Shown piece after piece: positions 35,522 to 45,532 of a DNA stretch of 64,000 nucleotides; within the stretch, counting starts at the first letter, position 1, and the number at the start of each line of letters is the position of its first letter. The stretch comes from Xanthomonas arboricola pv. populi (GTDB lineage: Bacteria > Pseudomonadota > Gammaproteobacteria > Xanthomonadales > Xanthomonadaceae). The stretch lies in the NCBI RefSeq assembly GCF_002939945.1, contig NZ_MDEB01000004.1, forward strand, positions 1 through 64,000. The letters are read 5' to 3'. The position numbers were made by a program, and so were the translations under genes. Under the pieces are notes generated by a model. The model made no database searches. It had not been told where the DNA came from and saw only the letters and a program-made list of their open reading frames with translations.

Positions 35522-37191
35522 AGGCGCTGCTGCGGGCCAGCCGCATCGGCCGGGTGATCCTGCGCTATCGCCTGGACGACCTGCTGCAGGACACCCCGGC
35601 CGAGCGCTGGCTGCGCCTGGCCAAGCCGTTCGTGCCACGCGCCAGTGCCGAGATCGCCGCGCAATCGCGCGGAGCGCGGCTGCGGCTGGCGCTGCAGGAA
35701 CTGGGGCCGATCTTCGTCAAGTTCGGGCAGATCCTGTCCACCCGGCGCGACCTGATTCCGGCCGACGTGGCCGATGAACTGACCCTGCTGCAGGATCGCG
35801 TCAAGCCCTTCGATGGCGAAGCGGCGCGGCTGATCGTGGAGCGCGCGCTGGGCCTGCCGGTGAGCGTGGCGTTTGCCGCATTCGATACCGTACCGCTGGC
35901 CTCGGCCTCGATCGCGCAGGTGCATGCGGCCACCTTGCCGCCGGATGCCAACGGCGTGCGCCGCGAGGTGGTGGTCAAGGTATTGCGCCCGGACATCGAG
36001 CGCCAGATCGATGCCGATATCGCCTTGCTGCAGTCGCTGGCCACGTTGGTCGAGCGCACCCACCCGCGTGCGGACAAGATCCGGCCGCGCGAAGTGGTGG
36101 CCGAGATCGAAGGCACCTTGTCTGCCGAACTCGACCTGCAGCGCGAAGGCGCCAACGCCAGCGTGCTGCGCCGCTTCTGGGAGGGCTCGGACGATCTGTA
36201 TGTGCCCGAGGTGATCTGGTCGCACACCGCCGAGCGTGCGCTCACGCTGGAGCGCGTGTACGGCATTCCGTCCGACGACATCGCCAGGCTCGATGCGGCC
36301 GGTATCGACCGCAAGGCGCTGGCGGCCAAGGGCGTGCGGGTGTTCTACACGCAGGTGTTCCGCGACAACTTCTTCCATGCCGATGCGCACGCCGGCAACA
36401 TCTGGGTCGATTCGGATCCGGAGCGCCGGCTCAATCCGCGCTTCATCGCGCTGGATTTCGGCATCATGGGCCAGCTCTCGCAGGAAGATCAGTACTATCT
36501 GGCCGAGAACTTCATGGCGATCTTCCACAAGGATTACCGCCGCATGGCCGAGCTGCACGTGGAGGCGGGCTGGATGCCCGACAACGTGCGCATCGACGAA
36601 CTGGAAGCGGCCGCGCGCTCGGTGTGCGAGCCGTACTTCACCCGGCCGTTGTCGGAGATTTCGCTGGCCGAAGTGCTGATCAAGCTGTTCCGCGTCGCGC
36701 AGCGCTACGAATTGACGCTGCAGCCGCAGCTGATCCTGCTGCAGAAGACCTTGCTCAACATCGAAGGCGTCGGCCGCCAGCTCGACCCCAGGCTGGACAT
36801 CTGGGCAGTGGCGCGGCCGGTGCTTGAACGCATCCTGCGCGAGCGTTACAGCCCGCGCCGCGTACTCGGCGAGTTGCGCAAGCGGCTGCCGGAAATCATG
36901 ACGCATGCGCCGGACATGCCGCGCCTGGTGCACAGCTGGTTGAAGCAGCAGGTCGAGGGCCGCCACCAGCTCGACATCCGCTCGGCCGAGCTGCGCGCGC
37001 TGGACCTGAGCCTGCGCAAGCTGCAGACGCGCGTGGTCACCGCCATCACCGGCAGCGGCCTGCTGGTGGTGGCCGCGGTGCTGTATGGCCTGCATCCGGA
37101 TGGCTGGTACCTGGGTACGGTGCCGATATGGAGCTGGGTCAGCGGCGCGGCCGGCTCGGTGGCCCTGCTGGTCGCCTGGCTGCGGCGCTGA
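35518..37191 (+). CDS. ubiB: Ubiquinone biosynthesis ATPase-like protein UbiB
   Basis: 557 residues of the atypical-kinase ABC1/ADCK family. The KxGQ motif is in [16 protein letters not shown], the Ala-rich loop in [11 protein letters not shown], and the catalytic/metal residues in [14 protein letters not shown] and [10 protein letters not shown]. Two C-terminal membrane helices (about residues 507-527 and 535-553) anchor it. It supports coenzyme Q synthesis, probably by ATP-driven lipid extraction. A long minus-strand frame over this gene is only a codon-bias shadow. Confidence 0.95.
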   Translation: MKALLRASRIGRVILRYRLDDLLQDTPAERWLRLAKPFVPRASAEIAAQSRGARLRLALQELGPIFVKFGQILSTRRDLIPADVADELTLLQDRVKPFDGEAARLIVERALGLPVSVAFAAFDTVPLASASIAQVHAATLPPDANGVRREVVVKVLRPDIERQIDADIALLQSLATLVERTHPRADKIRPREVVAEIEGTLSAELDLQREGANASVLRRFWEGSDDLYVPEVIWSHTAERALTLERVYGIPSDDIARLDAAGIDRKALAAKGVRVFYTQVFRDNFFHADAHAGNIWVDSDPERRLNPRFIALDFGIMGQLSQEDQYYLAENFMAIFHKDYRRMAELHVEAGWMPDNVRIDELEAAARSVCEPYFTRPLSEISLAEVLIKLFRVAQRYELTLQPQLILLQKTLLNIEGVGRQLDPRLDIWAVARPVLERILRERYSPRRVLGELRKRLPEIMTHAPDMPRLVHSWLKQQVEGRHQLDIRSAELRALDLSLRKLQTRVVTAITGSGLLVVAAVLYGLHPDGWYLGTVPIWSWVSGAAGSVALLVAWLRR

Positions 37192-37295
37192 AGCACTAGT
37201 ACTGAAGCACTGCGACAGGTGGCCCGCCGCATCCGGCTGGGTAGCGGCAGTGCCTGCAGCAGCACGATGACGAAGCCGTTCCCGGCGAGGTGGTG

Positions 37296-37883
37296 ATGAT
37301 CGATCTGCAGGCGTTGAAAGACGAACTGGCGCGGTTCGGTAGCGACAACGATGCGCAGCAGCTGGCGCGCGACCGGCGCATGCTCAACATCACGCCCGAC
37401 ACCGGGCAGTTGCTGGCGGTGCTGGTGCGTGCCACCGCTGCGCGGCGCGTTCTGGAGATCGGCACCTCCAACGGGTATTCGACGCTATGGCTGGCCGAAG
37501 CGGCGGTGGCGATCGGTGGGCATGTCACCACGGTGGAACATGCGGCCGACAAAGTGGCCCTGGCGCGGGCCACGCTGGCACGCAGCGGCCTGGCTGCATC
37601 GGTGGAGCTGGTGCACGGCGATGGCGGCGCGTGGCTGACCCAGGCGGCCAGCGGCAGTATCGATCTGGTCTTTCTGGATTCGGCGCGTGGCGAGTATGTG
37701 CGTTGGTGGCCGGCACTGCGCCGCGTGCTGCGCGGCGGTGGCCTGCTGGTGGTCGACAATGCGCTGTCGCATGCCGACGAACTGGCGCCGTTCACCGCGC
37801 TGCTGGCTGCCGATCCGGCGATCACCTGCAGCGTGGTGCCGGTGGGCAAGGGCGAATTGCTGGCGGTGTGCGGCGCGGCCTGA
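37296..37883 (+). CDS. O-methyltransferase-like SAM-dependent methyltransferase
   Basis: 195 residues from ATG 37296, with GAGG five bases upstream; two GTG codons just before are alternatives. The SAM-binding motif is VLEIGTSNGYSTLWLA, followed by the acidic strand TTVEHAADK and VFLDSARGEYVRWW, as in the COG4122 caffeoyl-CoA-type family. Residues coordinating a metal are not obvious. Substrate unknown. It stands alone. Confidence 0.85.
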   Translation: MIDLQALKDELARFGSDNDAQQLARDRRMLNITPDTGQLLAVLVRATAARRVLEIGTSNGYSTLWLAEAAVAIGGHVTTVEHAADKVALARATLARSGLAASVELVHGDGGAWLTQAASGSIDLVFLDSARGEYVRWWPALRRVLRGGGLLVVDNALSHADELAPFTALLAADPAITCSVVPVGKGELLAVCGAA

Positions 37884-37995
37884 GCGTGCACCGCTGACCC
37901 GCCACGACCTCACGCCCCAAGGCGTGTGACTGGTGGGCGCCACATGCTCTGCCAGCGCCGGGGTGCGGTCAATCGCGTAGTGGCGCGGCGATGCA

Positions 37996-38766
37996 GTGGC
38001 AAGCAGTGCCCACGACGCGGATAATCCGCCGGTGAGCACATCCCCGAAGCAATTGCAGATTCTCTATCAGGACGAGCTCCTGGCCGTCGTCGACAAACCG
38101 GCGGGCCTGATGGTCCACGACAGCAAGCTGGCGCGTGGGGAGGACGACTTCCTGGCCGACCGCCTGCGCGAACAACTGGGCCGTCCGATCTTTCTGGTGC
38201 ACCGGCTCGATCGCGCGACCAGCGGCTGCCTGCTACTGGCGTTCGACCGCGAGGCTGCCAGCGCGCTGGGCAAGGCCTTGATGGCCGGCGAATTGGAAAA
38301 GGACTATCTGACCGTGTGCCGCGGCTGGCCGGCCGAGCAGCGCTTCAGCGTCGACCACGATCTGGATGGCGGCCCCGGCAAGCCGGTCAAGAAGCCAGCG
38401 GTGACCCACTTCCAGCGCCTGGCCACCGGCGAGCTGGAGATCCCGTCCACCGGCTTTGCCACCTCGCGCTATGCATTGCTGCGCTGCCAGCCGCAGACCG
38501 GGCGGTTCCGGCAGATCCGCCGGCACATGAAACACCTGTCGCACCACATGATCGGCGACACCAGCCATGGCGATGGCCGGCACAACCGCAGCTTCCGCAT
38601 GCTCGGCATCCATCGCATGCTGCTGCACGCCGAGCGCCTGGGGTTTCCGCATCCGGCCGATGGACGGCGCATCAGCGTCACTGCGCCGCTGGATGTGGAG
38701 TTTGCGAAAGCCTGCGCGTTGTTCGGGTGGGAGATGGCGGGATTGGGAGTCGTGCCGACGGCGTGA
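37996..38766 (+). CDS. truC: RluA-family tRNA pseudouridine synthase, TruC-like
   Basis: 256 residues from GTG 37996; GTG 38032 would remove 12 unconserved residues. The catalytic motif HRLDRATSG contains the nucleophilic Asp, preceded by VDKPAGLMVHDS. The TruC-type block QTGRFRQIRRHMKHLSHHM followed by GDTSHGDGRHN is intact. TruC makes pseudouridine 65 in tRNAs. Length agrees with E. coli TruC (260). Confidence 0.88.
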   Translation: MASSAHDADNPPVSTSPKQLQILYQDELLAVVDKPAGLMVHDSKLARGEDDFLADRLREQLGRPIFLVHRLDRATSGCLLLAFDREAASALGKALMAGELEKDYLTVCRGWPAEQRFSVDHDLDGGPGKPVKKPAVTHFQRLATGELEIPSTGFATSRYALLRCQPQTGRFRQIRRHMKHLSHHMIGDTSHGDGRHNRSFRMLGIHRMLLHAERLGFPHPADGRRISVTAPLDVEFAKACALFGWEMAGLGVVPTA

Positions 38767-38827
38767 TGTGGCGTGCCTGGTCCAGAGATCGAGACGTCCA
38801 CTCGGCATGCAAGAAATCTGCGCGAGC

Positions 38828-39050
38828 GTCCCCTCACCCCAACCCCTCTCCCGCGGGCGGGAGAGGGGCTCAAGCGCGACGCTCACTGCTCGCCTTCCCC
38901 CGCGTTCCCGCCTTCCCTGCTCGCCTTCCGGGTTGCTTCCTTCCCTCGCTTGCGGGGGAAGGTGCCCGAAGGGCGGATGGGGGCCTGATCGCCACCGAGC
39001 CTCAGGACCGCGGCTCTCCCCGACGGGGGAGGGCTGCTTCGGTCAGCGAA
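38828..39050. repeat. GC-rich intergenic hairpin repeats (REP-like)
   Basis: Within the 377-base gap between truC and the DUF2059 gene lies a CTCACCCCAACCCCTCTCCC element. It contains a perfect 11-base stem (38842-38852 with 38857-38867, loop CGGG). Two further C-run/G-run stems follow near 38940-38965 and 39015-39030 (CTCTCCCC-GACG-GGGGAGGG). Such C-tract/G-tract elements are widely dispersed between xanthomonad genes. They may act as terminators or mRNA stabilisers between these convergent genes. Confidence 0.65.
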
Positions 39051-39143
39051 AAGTTGAAGCACTGCGGTAACCGGCGACGCACTCAAACCGGATCCGCAAC
39101 CGGCGCAGCGAGCACGCCGTTCCGATTCCCCAATCCCCGCCCT

Positions 39144-39686
39144 TCAGGGCTTCTGCCCAGCCGCCGGCTCATTGACGATCTTCTCCAGATCCTTCTGCAG
39201 ATCGGCAAACAGCGGCAGCATCTTCTGCTGGATCGCGCCCATCAGGTTCTGGGTCAGTGCCGGGGTCTTGTCCAGCAGGCTCTGGCCGGCCGAGCTCTCG
39301 TAGAACTCGGCCATGGCCAGCACGTCCTCGCGCGAGAACGAGCGCTTGTAGATGTCCACATACATCGGGCGCAGCTCCGACCACGACAGCGCCTTGCGCA
39401 CGGTCTGGCGGGTGCGCTCCTGGATGCGCTGCAGCTGCGCCTGCTGGTCGGCGTCGAGCTGGCGCTGGGCGGTGAGCTGGGCGAACTGCTGCTGCTGCAT
39501 CGCTTCGATCTGCGGCAACATCGTGTCCAGCATGGTCTGCGCGCGTGAGGCGGCCAGCAGGCGGTTGATGTCGGCATCGCTGGGCGCCTGCGCAAACGCG
39601 GCGGGCGTGGCCAGCGCCAGCGCGGCCAGCACGATCAGGCGACGCGCCAAGGCGCGGGCGGCGGCAACGGAACGGGGCGGTGTCAT
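39144..39686 (-). CDS. DUF2059 periplasmic protein
   Basis: 180 residues from ATG 39686. A signal peptide (RRLIVLAALALATPAAFA, cut before QAPSD) precedes a helical, Gln-rich domain with MQQQQFAQLTAQRQLDADQQ. The DUF2059 core WSELRPMYVDIYKRSFSRED and MAEFYESSAGQSLLDKTPAL follows. Periplasmic helical protein of unknown role. It is divergent from arfB, 93 bases away. Confidence 0.9.
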   Translation of the reverse strand: MTPPRSVAAARALARRLIVLAALALATPAAFAQAPSDADINRLLAASRAQTMLDTMLPQIEAMQQQQFAQLTAQRQLDADQQAQLQRIQERTRQTVRKALSWSELRPMYVDIYKRSFSREDVLAMAEFYESSAGQSLLDKTPALTQNLMGAIQQKMLPLFADLQKDLEKIVNEPAAGQKP

Positions 39687-39779
39687 CGGAGCATCCTGCA
39701 CAGTCGGGGAACCGGCCGCAGCATACGGGAAGCCGGCGTTCGCGCGCGCGTCCATGCCGGTGCCGATACAATCGGCCCG

Positions 39780-40211
39780 ATGGCCAGCGACCCGATCCAG
39801 ATCACCCCCAGCCTGACGATCCCGCCCAGCGAGATCGTCGAGCGCTTCGTGCGCGCCAGCGGCGCCGGCGGGCAGAACGTCAACAAGGTCTCCACCGCGG
39901 TGGAACTGCGTTTCGACGTGGCCGCCTCGCCGTCGCTGCCCGAACCCCTGCGCGCGCGGCTGCTGTCGCGGCGCGACCGGCGCATGACTGCCGATGGCGT
40001 GCTGGTGATCGACGCGCAGCGCTTCCGCACCCAGGACCGCAACCGCGAGGATGCGCGCGAGCGGCTGGTCGAGATCATCAGTGCCTGCCTGTCGGTGCCC
40101 AAGCGCCGGGTCGCTACCAAACCGAGTCATGGTGCGAAGCTGCGGCGGCTGGATGCCAAGCGTGAGCGCAGCCATATCAAGCGTGGACGCTCTGCGTCCC
40201 ACTGGGAGTAA
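39780..40211 (+). CDS. arfB: Alternative ribosome-rescue factor ArfB
   Basis: 143 residues. The GGQ motif in RASGAGGQNVNKVSTAVELR is the peptidyl-tRNA hydrolase signature, and the Lys/Arg-rich tail (KRRVATKP, KLRRLDAKRERSHIKRGR) is the part that enters the empty mRNA channel of stalled ribosomes. Length and layout match YaeJ/ArfB rather than full release factors. The next gene starts two bases after its stop. Confidence 0.94.
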   Translation: MASDPIQITPSLTIPPSEIVERFVRASGAGGQNVNKVSTAVELRFDVAASPSLPEPLRARLLSRRDRRMTADGVLVIDAQRFRTQDRNREDARERLVEIISACLSVPKRRVATKPSHGAKLRRLDAKRERSHIKRGRSASHWE

Positions 40212-40213
40212 GC

Positions 40214-40843
40214 GTGAGTCACACCGACCCGTCGTTGCCACCGGTAACACAGGCCAACATCCTGCTGCAGCCCTCTCCACCCAGAATGCCACGCGCCCAC
40301 GGCCGCTTCGGCCGCTGGCTGGGGCGCACGGCACTGCGTCTGACCGGCTGGCGCCTGCTCGGGCGGCTGCCCGACGAACCCAAGCTGGTGATGATCGTGG
40401 CCCCGCATTCGTCCAACTGGGACGGCTTCCTGGGCTTTGCGGCCAAGTTCGCGCTGGGCTTCGATGTGCGCGTGCTGGGCAAGGCGCAATTGTTCTGGTG
40501 GCCGCTGGGCCCGCTGCTGCGCAAGCTCGGCGCCATCCCGCTGGACCGCAGCTCGCCGCAGGGCACCATCGGCCAGGCGGTGCGGCTGATCCGCAACTCC
40601 GAGCAGATGTGGTACGTGATCACCCCAGAGGGCACCCGCAAGCGGGTGGAGCACTGGAAGGCCGGCTTCTGGAAGATCGCCTCCGATTCCAAGGTGCCGA
40701 TCCTGCCGGTGTATTTCGACTATCCCAGCAAGACCGTGGGCATCGGCGAGCCGTTCTGGACCGGCACCGACATGGCCGCCGATATCGCCGCCATCCGCAT
40801 CTGGTACCGGCCGTGGCGCGGCAAGCATCGCGATACGTTGTGA
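40214..40843 (+). CDS. PlsC-type acyltransferase (1-acylglycerol-3-phosphate acyltransferase-like)
   Basis: 209 residues from GTG 40214. The acyltransferase motif HX4D appears as HSSNWD, followed by the substrate-binding block TPEGTRKRVEHWKAGFW and the PILPVYFDY segment. It belongs to a short soluble-looking branch of the LPLAT superfamily. It is predicted to move an acyl chain onto a glycerolipid or similar acceptor at the inner membrane. It starts directly after arfB, suggesting one transcript. Exact acceptor unknown. Confidence 0.85.
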   Translation: MSHTDPSLPPVTQANILLQPSPPRMPRAHGRFGRWLGRTALRLTGWRLLGRLPDEPKLVMIVAPHSSNWDGFLGFAAKFALGFDVRVLGKAQLFWWPLGPLLRKLGAIPLDRSSPQGTIGQAVRLIRNSEQMWYVITPEGTRKRVEHWKAGFWKIASDSKVPILPVYFDYPSKTVGIGEPFWTGTDMAADIAAIRIWYRPWRGKHRDTL

Positions 40844-41077
40844 GCGTGCCGCCGCGGCCGGCAAGTCGCTCACGCACCTCACGCACCGCTGTCGAAGGGC
40901 GGGATGTGCGCGCGCAGGTGCTGGCAGGCACGACCTTGCATGCCGATCCCGAGTGCCGATGACCGATCGCCAGGACCGCGTCCGTTTGCCGCCGCGCCGG
41001 GGTTTTTGTCGCTCCCGGTCGCCTGCATCCATGCCTGGCGTCGCCAGGCACGTTGCGACCTCCATCGAGGGAACACC

Positions 41078-42094
41078 ATGATTGGCCTATCCGCACGTGC
41101 ACTGTGTCTGTCTATCTCTCTCCTGCTCGCCGCCGGCCCGGTATGGGCGGCCACGCCGATGCTGGTGATCCACGGCGGCGCCGGCGTGGAGAAAGCCGGC
41201 CTGTCTGCAGACGAACAGGCGCAGGCGCGCGAGGCGATGCAACGCGCGCTGCGTGCCGGGCACGCGGTGCTGCAACGCGGTGGCAGCGCAGTGGATGCGG
41301 TGGCCGCCACCATCACCGTGCTGGAGGATGCGCCGCAGTTCAACGCTGGGCGCGGTGCGGTGTTCACCCATGACGGCAAGAACGAGCTGGATGCCGCGAT
41401 CATGGACGGCGCCACCGGCAAGGCCGGTGCGATTGCCGGCGTGCACACGGTGAGGAACCCGATCCAGCTGGCGCGCAGCGTCATGGACCATTCCAGGCAC
41501 GTGATGCTGGTCGGCGATGGCGCCGAACAATTCGCGCGCGAACAGGGCGTCACGCTGGTCGACCCGGGCTATTTCCGCACCGACAAGCGCTGGCAGCAGC
41601 TGCAAAAAGCGCGCAAGGCCGAGGCCGGCGACCACCAGGCCCAGGCCGAACTGGATCTGGAAACCGCCAAGCATTTCGGCACCGTGGGCGCGCTGGCGCT
41701 GGATCGCGCAGGGCATCTGGCCGCCGGCACCTCCACCGGCGGCATGACCAACAAGCGCTACGGCCGCGTCGGCGATGCGCCGATCGTCGGCGCCGGCACC
41801 TACGCCAACAGCCAGTGCGCGGTGTCCGGCACCGGCTGGGGCGAGTTCTACATCCGCGCGGTGGCCGCCTACGACATCTGCGCACGCATGAAATATGCCG
41901 GGCAGACCTTGCAACAGGCGGCCGACACGGTGATCGACCAGGAGATTCCCAAGGCCGGCGGCGACGGCGGCGCCATCGCGCTGGATGCGCAGGGCAATGC
42001 CGCGTTTCCGTTCAATACCGAGGGCATGTACCGCGGCTGGATCGGCGCCGACGGTACCCCGCACGTGGCGATCTTCAAGGACGAGACGCTGTAG
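41078..42094 (+). CDS. Isoaspartyl peptidase / L-asparaginase (Ntn hydrolase), exported
   Basis: 338 residues from ATG 41078, with GAGGGAA upstream. A signal peptide (LCLSISLLLAAGPVWA) precedes MLVIHGGAG, the start of the type 2 asparaginase fold. The autocleavage/nucleophile Thr is residue 202 in KHFGTVGALALD, and TSTGGMTNKRYGRVGDAPIVG split by the substrate Arg is typical. The proenzyme splits into alpha and beta chains to hydrolyse isoaspartyl dipeptides and asparagine. The leader indicates periplasmic action. Confidence 0.93.
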   Translation: MIGLSARALCLSISLLLAAGPVWAATPMLVIHGGAGVEKAGLSADEQAQAREAMQRALRAGHAVLQRGGSAVDAVAATITVLEDAPQFNAGRGAVFTHDGKNELDAAIMDGATGKAGAIAGVHTVRNPIQLARSVMDHSRHVMLVGDGAEQFAREQGVTLVDPGYFRTDKRWQQLQKARKAEAGDHQAQAELDLETAKHFGTVGALALDRAGHLAAGTSTGGMTNKRYGRVGDAPIVGAGTYANSQCAVSGTGWGEFYIRAVAAYDICARMKYAGQTLQQAADTVIDQEIPKAGGDGGAIALDAQGNAAFPFNTEGMYRGWIGADGTPHVAIFKDETL

Positions 42095-42202
42095 CGCACG
42101 CATCCTCAACCGCACCCATCTTCCCAATCCAACGGCACATGCCGACGCTGCGCAAACCCGCTAGCGTGGCCGGCTGCACTACCCACTCAGGAATCACACG
42201 CC

Positions 42203-44386
42203 ATGTCGCGTACCGTCGTTCTGGCCGCTGCCATCACCCTGGCACTGGCTGCTTGTTCTGGAAAAGATTCGTCCGGTAAGGAGTCCACCACCGTGCCCGA
42301 AAAGACCGCCATCACCCCGGCCGCGGATGCCGCGCCGAACCCGCTGCTGACCGCCAGCGCGCTGCCGTTCCAGGCGCCGCCGTTCGACAAGATCAAGGAC
42401 GCCGATTACCTGCCGGCCTTCGAAGAAGGCATGCGCCTGCACCTGGCCGACATCCGCAAGATCGCCGACAACCCCGAGCCGCCCAGCTTCGACAACACCA
42501 TCGAGGCGATGGAGCGCAGCGGCGAAACGCTCACGCGCGTGTCGCGCATCTTCTTCGGGCTGGTGCAGGCCGATACCAGCGAGGCACGCCAGAAGATCCA
42601 GGAAGAGATCGCGCCCAAGCTGGCTGCGCATCAGGACGAGATCAATCTCGACCCGAAACTCTTCGCCCGCGTCAAAACCCTCTACGACCAGCGCGACACG
42701 TTGAACCTGGAGCCGGAGCAGAAGCGTCTGCTCGAGCGCGACTACGAAGAGCTCGTGCACGCCGGCGCACAGCTGTCCGAGGCCGACAAGGCCAGCCTGC
42801 GCAAGCTCAATATCGAAGAGACCACGCTCTCCACGCAGTTCCATACCCGTCTGGTCGCCGCCTCGGCCGCTGGCGCGGTGGTGGTGGACGACAAGGCCAA
42901 GCTCGATGGCCTGAGCGAGGGCGACATCGCCGCCGCCGCCGATGCGGCCAAGGCGCGCAAGCTCGACGGCAAGTATCTGCTCACCCTGCAGAACACCACC
43001 CAGCAACCGGTGCTGGCCTCGCTGAAGGACCGCCAGCTGCGCGCCGAGGTGCTCAAGGCCTCGGAAACGCGCGCGGAAAAAGGCGATGCCAACGACACCC
43101 GCCAGACCATCCAGCGCCTGGCGCAGCTGCGCGCGCAAAAGGCCAAGCTGCTCGGCTTCGACAACTACGCCGCCTACAGCCTGGGCGACCAGATGGCCAA
43201 GACCCCGGACGCCGCACTCAAGCTGCTGACCGACACGGCGCCGGCCGCCACCGCCAAGGCACGCCGCGAAGTGGCCGAAATGCAGAAGGTGATCGACGCA
43301 CAGCGCGCGGATACGAAGACCGGCGATTTCAAACTCGCCGCGTCCGATTGGGACTTCTATGCCGAGCAGGTGCGCAAGGCCAAGTACGACCTGGACGAGG
43401 CGCAGATCAAGCCGTATTTCGAACTGGACAACGTGCTGCAGAACGGTGTCTTCTACGCGGCCACACAGCTGTACGGCATCACCTTCAAGCAGCGCACCGA
43501 CATCCCGACCTATCACGCCGACATGAAGGTGTATGAAGTGTTCGATGCGGACGGCACCTCGATGGCGCTGTTCTACACCGACTACTTCAAGCGCGACAGC
43601 AAGTCCGGCGGCGCCTGGATGGACGTGTTCGTCGAGCAGGACGGCCTGACCGGCGCCAAGCCGGTGGTCTACAACGTCTGCAACTTCACCAAGCCGGCCG
43701 CCGGCCAGCCGGCGCTGCTGAGCTTCGACGACGTCACCACCTTGTTCCACGAGTTCGGCCACGCGCTGCACGGCATGTTCTCCAAGGTGAAGTACCCCTC
43801 GATCGCCGGCACCAGCACCTCGCGCGACTTCGTCGAGTTCCCTTCGCAGTTCAACGAGCACTGGGCCTCCGATCCCAAGGTCTTCGCCAAGTACGCCAAG
43901 CACTACCAGACCGGCGCGGCGATGCCGGCCGAGCTGGTGGAGAAGATCAAGAAGGCCAAGACCTTCAACAGCGGCTACGCCACCACCGAGTACCTGTCGG
44001 CCGCGCTGCTCGATCTGGCCTGGCACACCCAGCCGGCCGACGCGCCGTTGCAGGACGTGAGCAAGTTCGAAGCCGATGCGTTGAAGCGCTTCAAGGTGGA
44101 CCTGGCCGAAGTGCCGCCGCGCTACCGCAGCAGCTATTTCGACCATATCTGGGGCGGCGGTTATTCGGCCGGGTATTACGCGTATTTCTGGTCGGAAGTG
44201 CTCGACGACGATGCGTTCGAATGGTTCAAGGAAAACGGCGGCTTGAACCGCAAGAACGGCGACATCTTCCGCGCCAAGATTCTCTCGCGCGGCAATACCG
44301 TCGATCTGGCGACGTTGTATCGCGATTTCCGCGGCAAGGATCCCAGCGTCAAGGCGCTGCTGGAGAATCGCGGTCTGACGGAGTGA
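42203..44386 (+). CDS. dcp: Peptidyl-dipeptidase Dcp-type M3 metallopeptidase, lipoprotein
   Basis: 727 residues. The leader ends in a lipobox (LALAAC, Cys ~18) followed by a Ser/Lys/Thr-rich linker, so it is probably a membrane-anchored periplasmic enzyme. The M3 zinc site HEFGH starts at His516 in TTLFHEFGHALHG, with the third ligand Glu in FVEFPSQFNEHW. Dcp removes C-terminal dipeptides from small peptides. The E. coli enzyme is soluble, so the lipid anchor is a lineage feature. A strong terminator follows. Confidence 0.93.
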   Translation: MSRTVVLAAAITLALAACSGKDSSGKESTTVPEKTAITPAADAAPNPLLTASALPFQAPPFDKIKDADYLPAFEEGMRLHLADIRKIADNPEPPSFDNTIEAMERSGETLTRVSRIFFGLVQADTSEARQKIQEEIAPKLAAHQDEINLDPKLFARVKTLYDQRDTLNLEPEQKRLLERDYEELVHAGAQLSEADKASLRKLNIEETTLSTQFHTRLVAASAAGAVVVDDKAKLDGLSEGDIAAAADAAKARKLDGKYLLTLQNTTQQPVLASLKDRQLRAEVLKASETRAEKGDANDTRQTIQRLAQLRAQKAKLLGFDNYAAYSLGDQMAKTPDAALKLLTDTAPAATAKARREVAEMQKVIDAQRADTKTGDFKLAASDWDFYAEQVRKAKYDLDEAQIKPYFELDNVLQNGVFYAATQLYGITFKQRTDIPTYHADMKVYEVFDADGTSMALFYTDYFKRDSKSGGAWMDVFVEQDGLTGAKPVVYNVCNFTKPAAGQPALLSFDDVTTLFHEFGHALHGMFSKVKYPSIAGTSTSRDFVEFPSQFNEHWASDPKVFAKYAKHYQTGAAMPAELVEKIKKAKTFNSGYATTEYLSAALLDLAWHTQPADAPLQDVSKFEADALKRFKVDLAEVPPRYRSSYFDHIWGGGYSAGYYAYFWSEVLDDDAFEWFKENGGLNRKNGDIFRAKILSRGNTVDLATLYRDFRGKDPSVKALLENRGLTE

Positions 44387-44721
44387 GCGATGGGATGACG
44401 CACGTGCGTCGTTGGCGCATGCGTGTGCAGTCGCTGCAGTCAGCAATCGAAACGGGATGGCCACGTGCCATCCCGTTTTTTGTTTGTGGATGCGTGCATC
44501 AGGTGATGGTGCTGCGACTGCCTTTGCCGGTGGTGTTTTGCCGTTGCCCTTGGGGCCGCCACCCCGCAGCGGAACTGGCGATAGCGGCGCAATGACCGAA
44601 GCAGCATCCGAAGTAACGATCCAGCGGGTGCCATGCCTTTCGTCACTTCCACCCGCCCGGCGCGCAGGCGCATCTTCATCGGGCCATCGCCCGCCACCCC
44701 CTTCACACCAACAGGTGCCTC
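44387..44721. other. Intergenic region between dcp and the signal peptidase gene
   Basis: About 335 bases. It holds the dcp terminator (44451-44483). Frames over the remainder are short, lack ribosome-binding sites and resemble nothing known. A promoter for the downstream signal peptidase gene is expected here but no clear boxes were found. Confidence 0.45.
44451..44483 (+). terminator. Rho-independent terminator after dcp
   Basis: AACGGGATGG (44451-44460) pairs perfectly with CCATCCCGTT (44468-44477) around a 7-base loop, and the stem runs straight into TTTTTG. A textbook intrinsic terminator 65 bases after the dcp stop. Confidence 0.9.
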
Positions 44722-45348
44722 ATGAGCCAAGTCACTCCGACCGCCTCACGTCTGCAACGCGCCGCGCGCTGGTCGCGCAAGGAACTGCTGCCGTTGTTGG
44801 TGCTGCTGGTGTTGATGACCGCAGCGCGTTCCTCGTTCGCCAATCACTACCAGGTGCCGAGCGGCTCGATGCAGCCCACCCTGGAGCCGGGCGATCGCGT
44901 GGTGGTGGACATGCATGCCTACGGCTGGCGATTGCCGTTGAGCAACCGCATCCTCGTCGATGGCGATCGACCGCAGCGTGGCGAGGTGGTGGTGTTCGAC
45001 TCGCCGCGCGATGGCACACGCCTGATCAAGCGTGTGGTGGCAGTGGCAGGCGACCGGGTCGACTTGATCGACGGTCATCTGCAGATCAACGACAAGCCGT
45101 TGGGAGTGGAAGGTGGCGACGCCGAACGCTTCGGCGCGCACCTGGCGCAGTTGAATCTCGGCAATGGCGGCGGCCCGAACATCGCCGGGCTGACTGTGCC
45201 GCCCGGCAAGCTGCTGATGCTGGGCGATCACCGCGGCAACAGCCTGGACGGACGTTACTTCGGATTGGTCGATGCAGCGGCTGTCTACGGCAAGGCGGTG
45301 GCGGTGTATTACCGACGTGGCGAAGGGCTGGAGTGGCAGCGCCTGTGA
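44722..45348 (+). CDS. lepB: Signal peptidase I (LepB family), short form
   Basis: 208 residues. One membrane helix (about residues 22-38) precedes the catalytic box VPSGSMQPTL with nucleophile Ser49. The general base Lys103 is in RLIKRVVAVAGD, and the late box MLGDHRGNSLDGRYFG is present. It cleaves Sec/Tat signal peptides on the periplasmic side of the inner membrane. It is shorter than the main LepB of gammaproteobacteria (~270-320 residues, two helices) and not next to lepA, so it may be a second paralogue. Confidence 0.9.
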   Translation: MSQVTPTASRLQRAARWSRKELLPLLVLLVLMTAARSSFANHYQVPSGSMQPTLEPGDRVVVDMHAYGWRLPLSNRILVDGDRPQRGEVVVFDSPRDGTRLIKRVVAVAGDRVDLIDGHLQINDKPLGVEGGDAERFGAHLAQLNLGNGGGPNIAGLTVPPGKLLMLGDHRGNSLDGRYFGLVDAAAVYGKAVAVYYRRGEGLEWQRL

Positions 45349-45532
45349 TGCCTGATGTGGGCTTCCACGCCAGCGGTAGCCACGGGATTAGCGCCCCACG
45401 CTAGCGAAGCAGCGCAGTGTTTTATCGGCAGTTATCGCGCACTTTGCTGCGATGGCGATGGCGATGGCCCAGGGCAACGCGCAAACGCCCGCCGCTCATG
45501 TGCCAACGCCAGCAAGCACCGCGCTGCACTGG

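Noticed and set aside
33841..37095. A 1,084-codon minus-strand open frame across ubiJ and ubiB
   Set aside because: Its C-terminal 160 codons are the real acetyltransferase gene; the rest mirrors ubiB/ubiJ and reflects GC-rich codon bias, with low-complexity His/Gln/Arg product and no family resemblance.
42194..44464. A 756-codon minus-strand frame opposite dcp
   Set aside because: Antisense shadow: dcp has clear zinc-peptidase motifs and normal length, while the opposite product is low-complexity.
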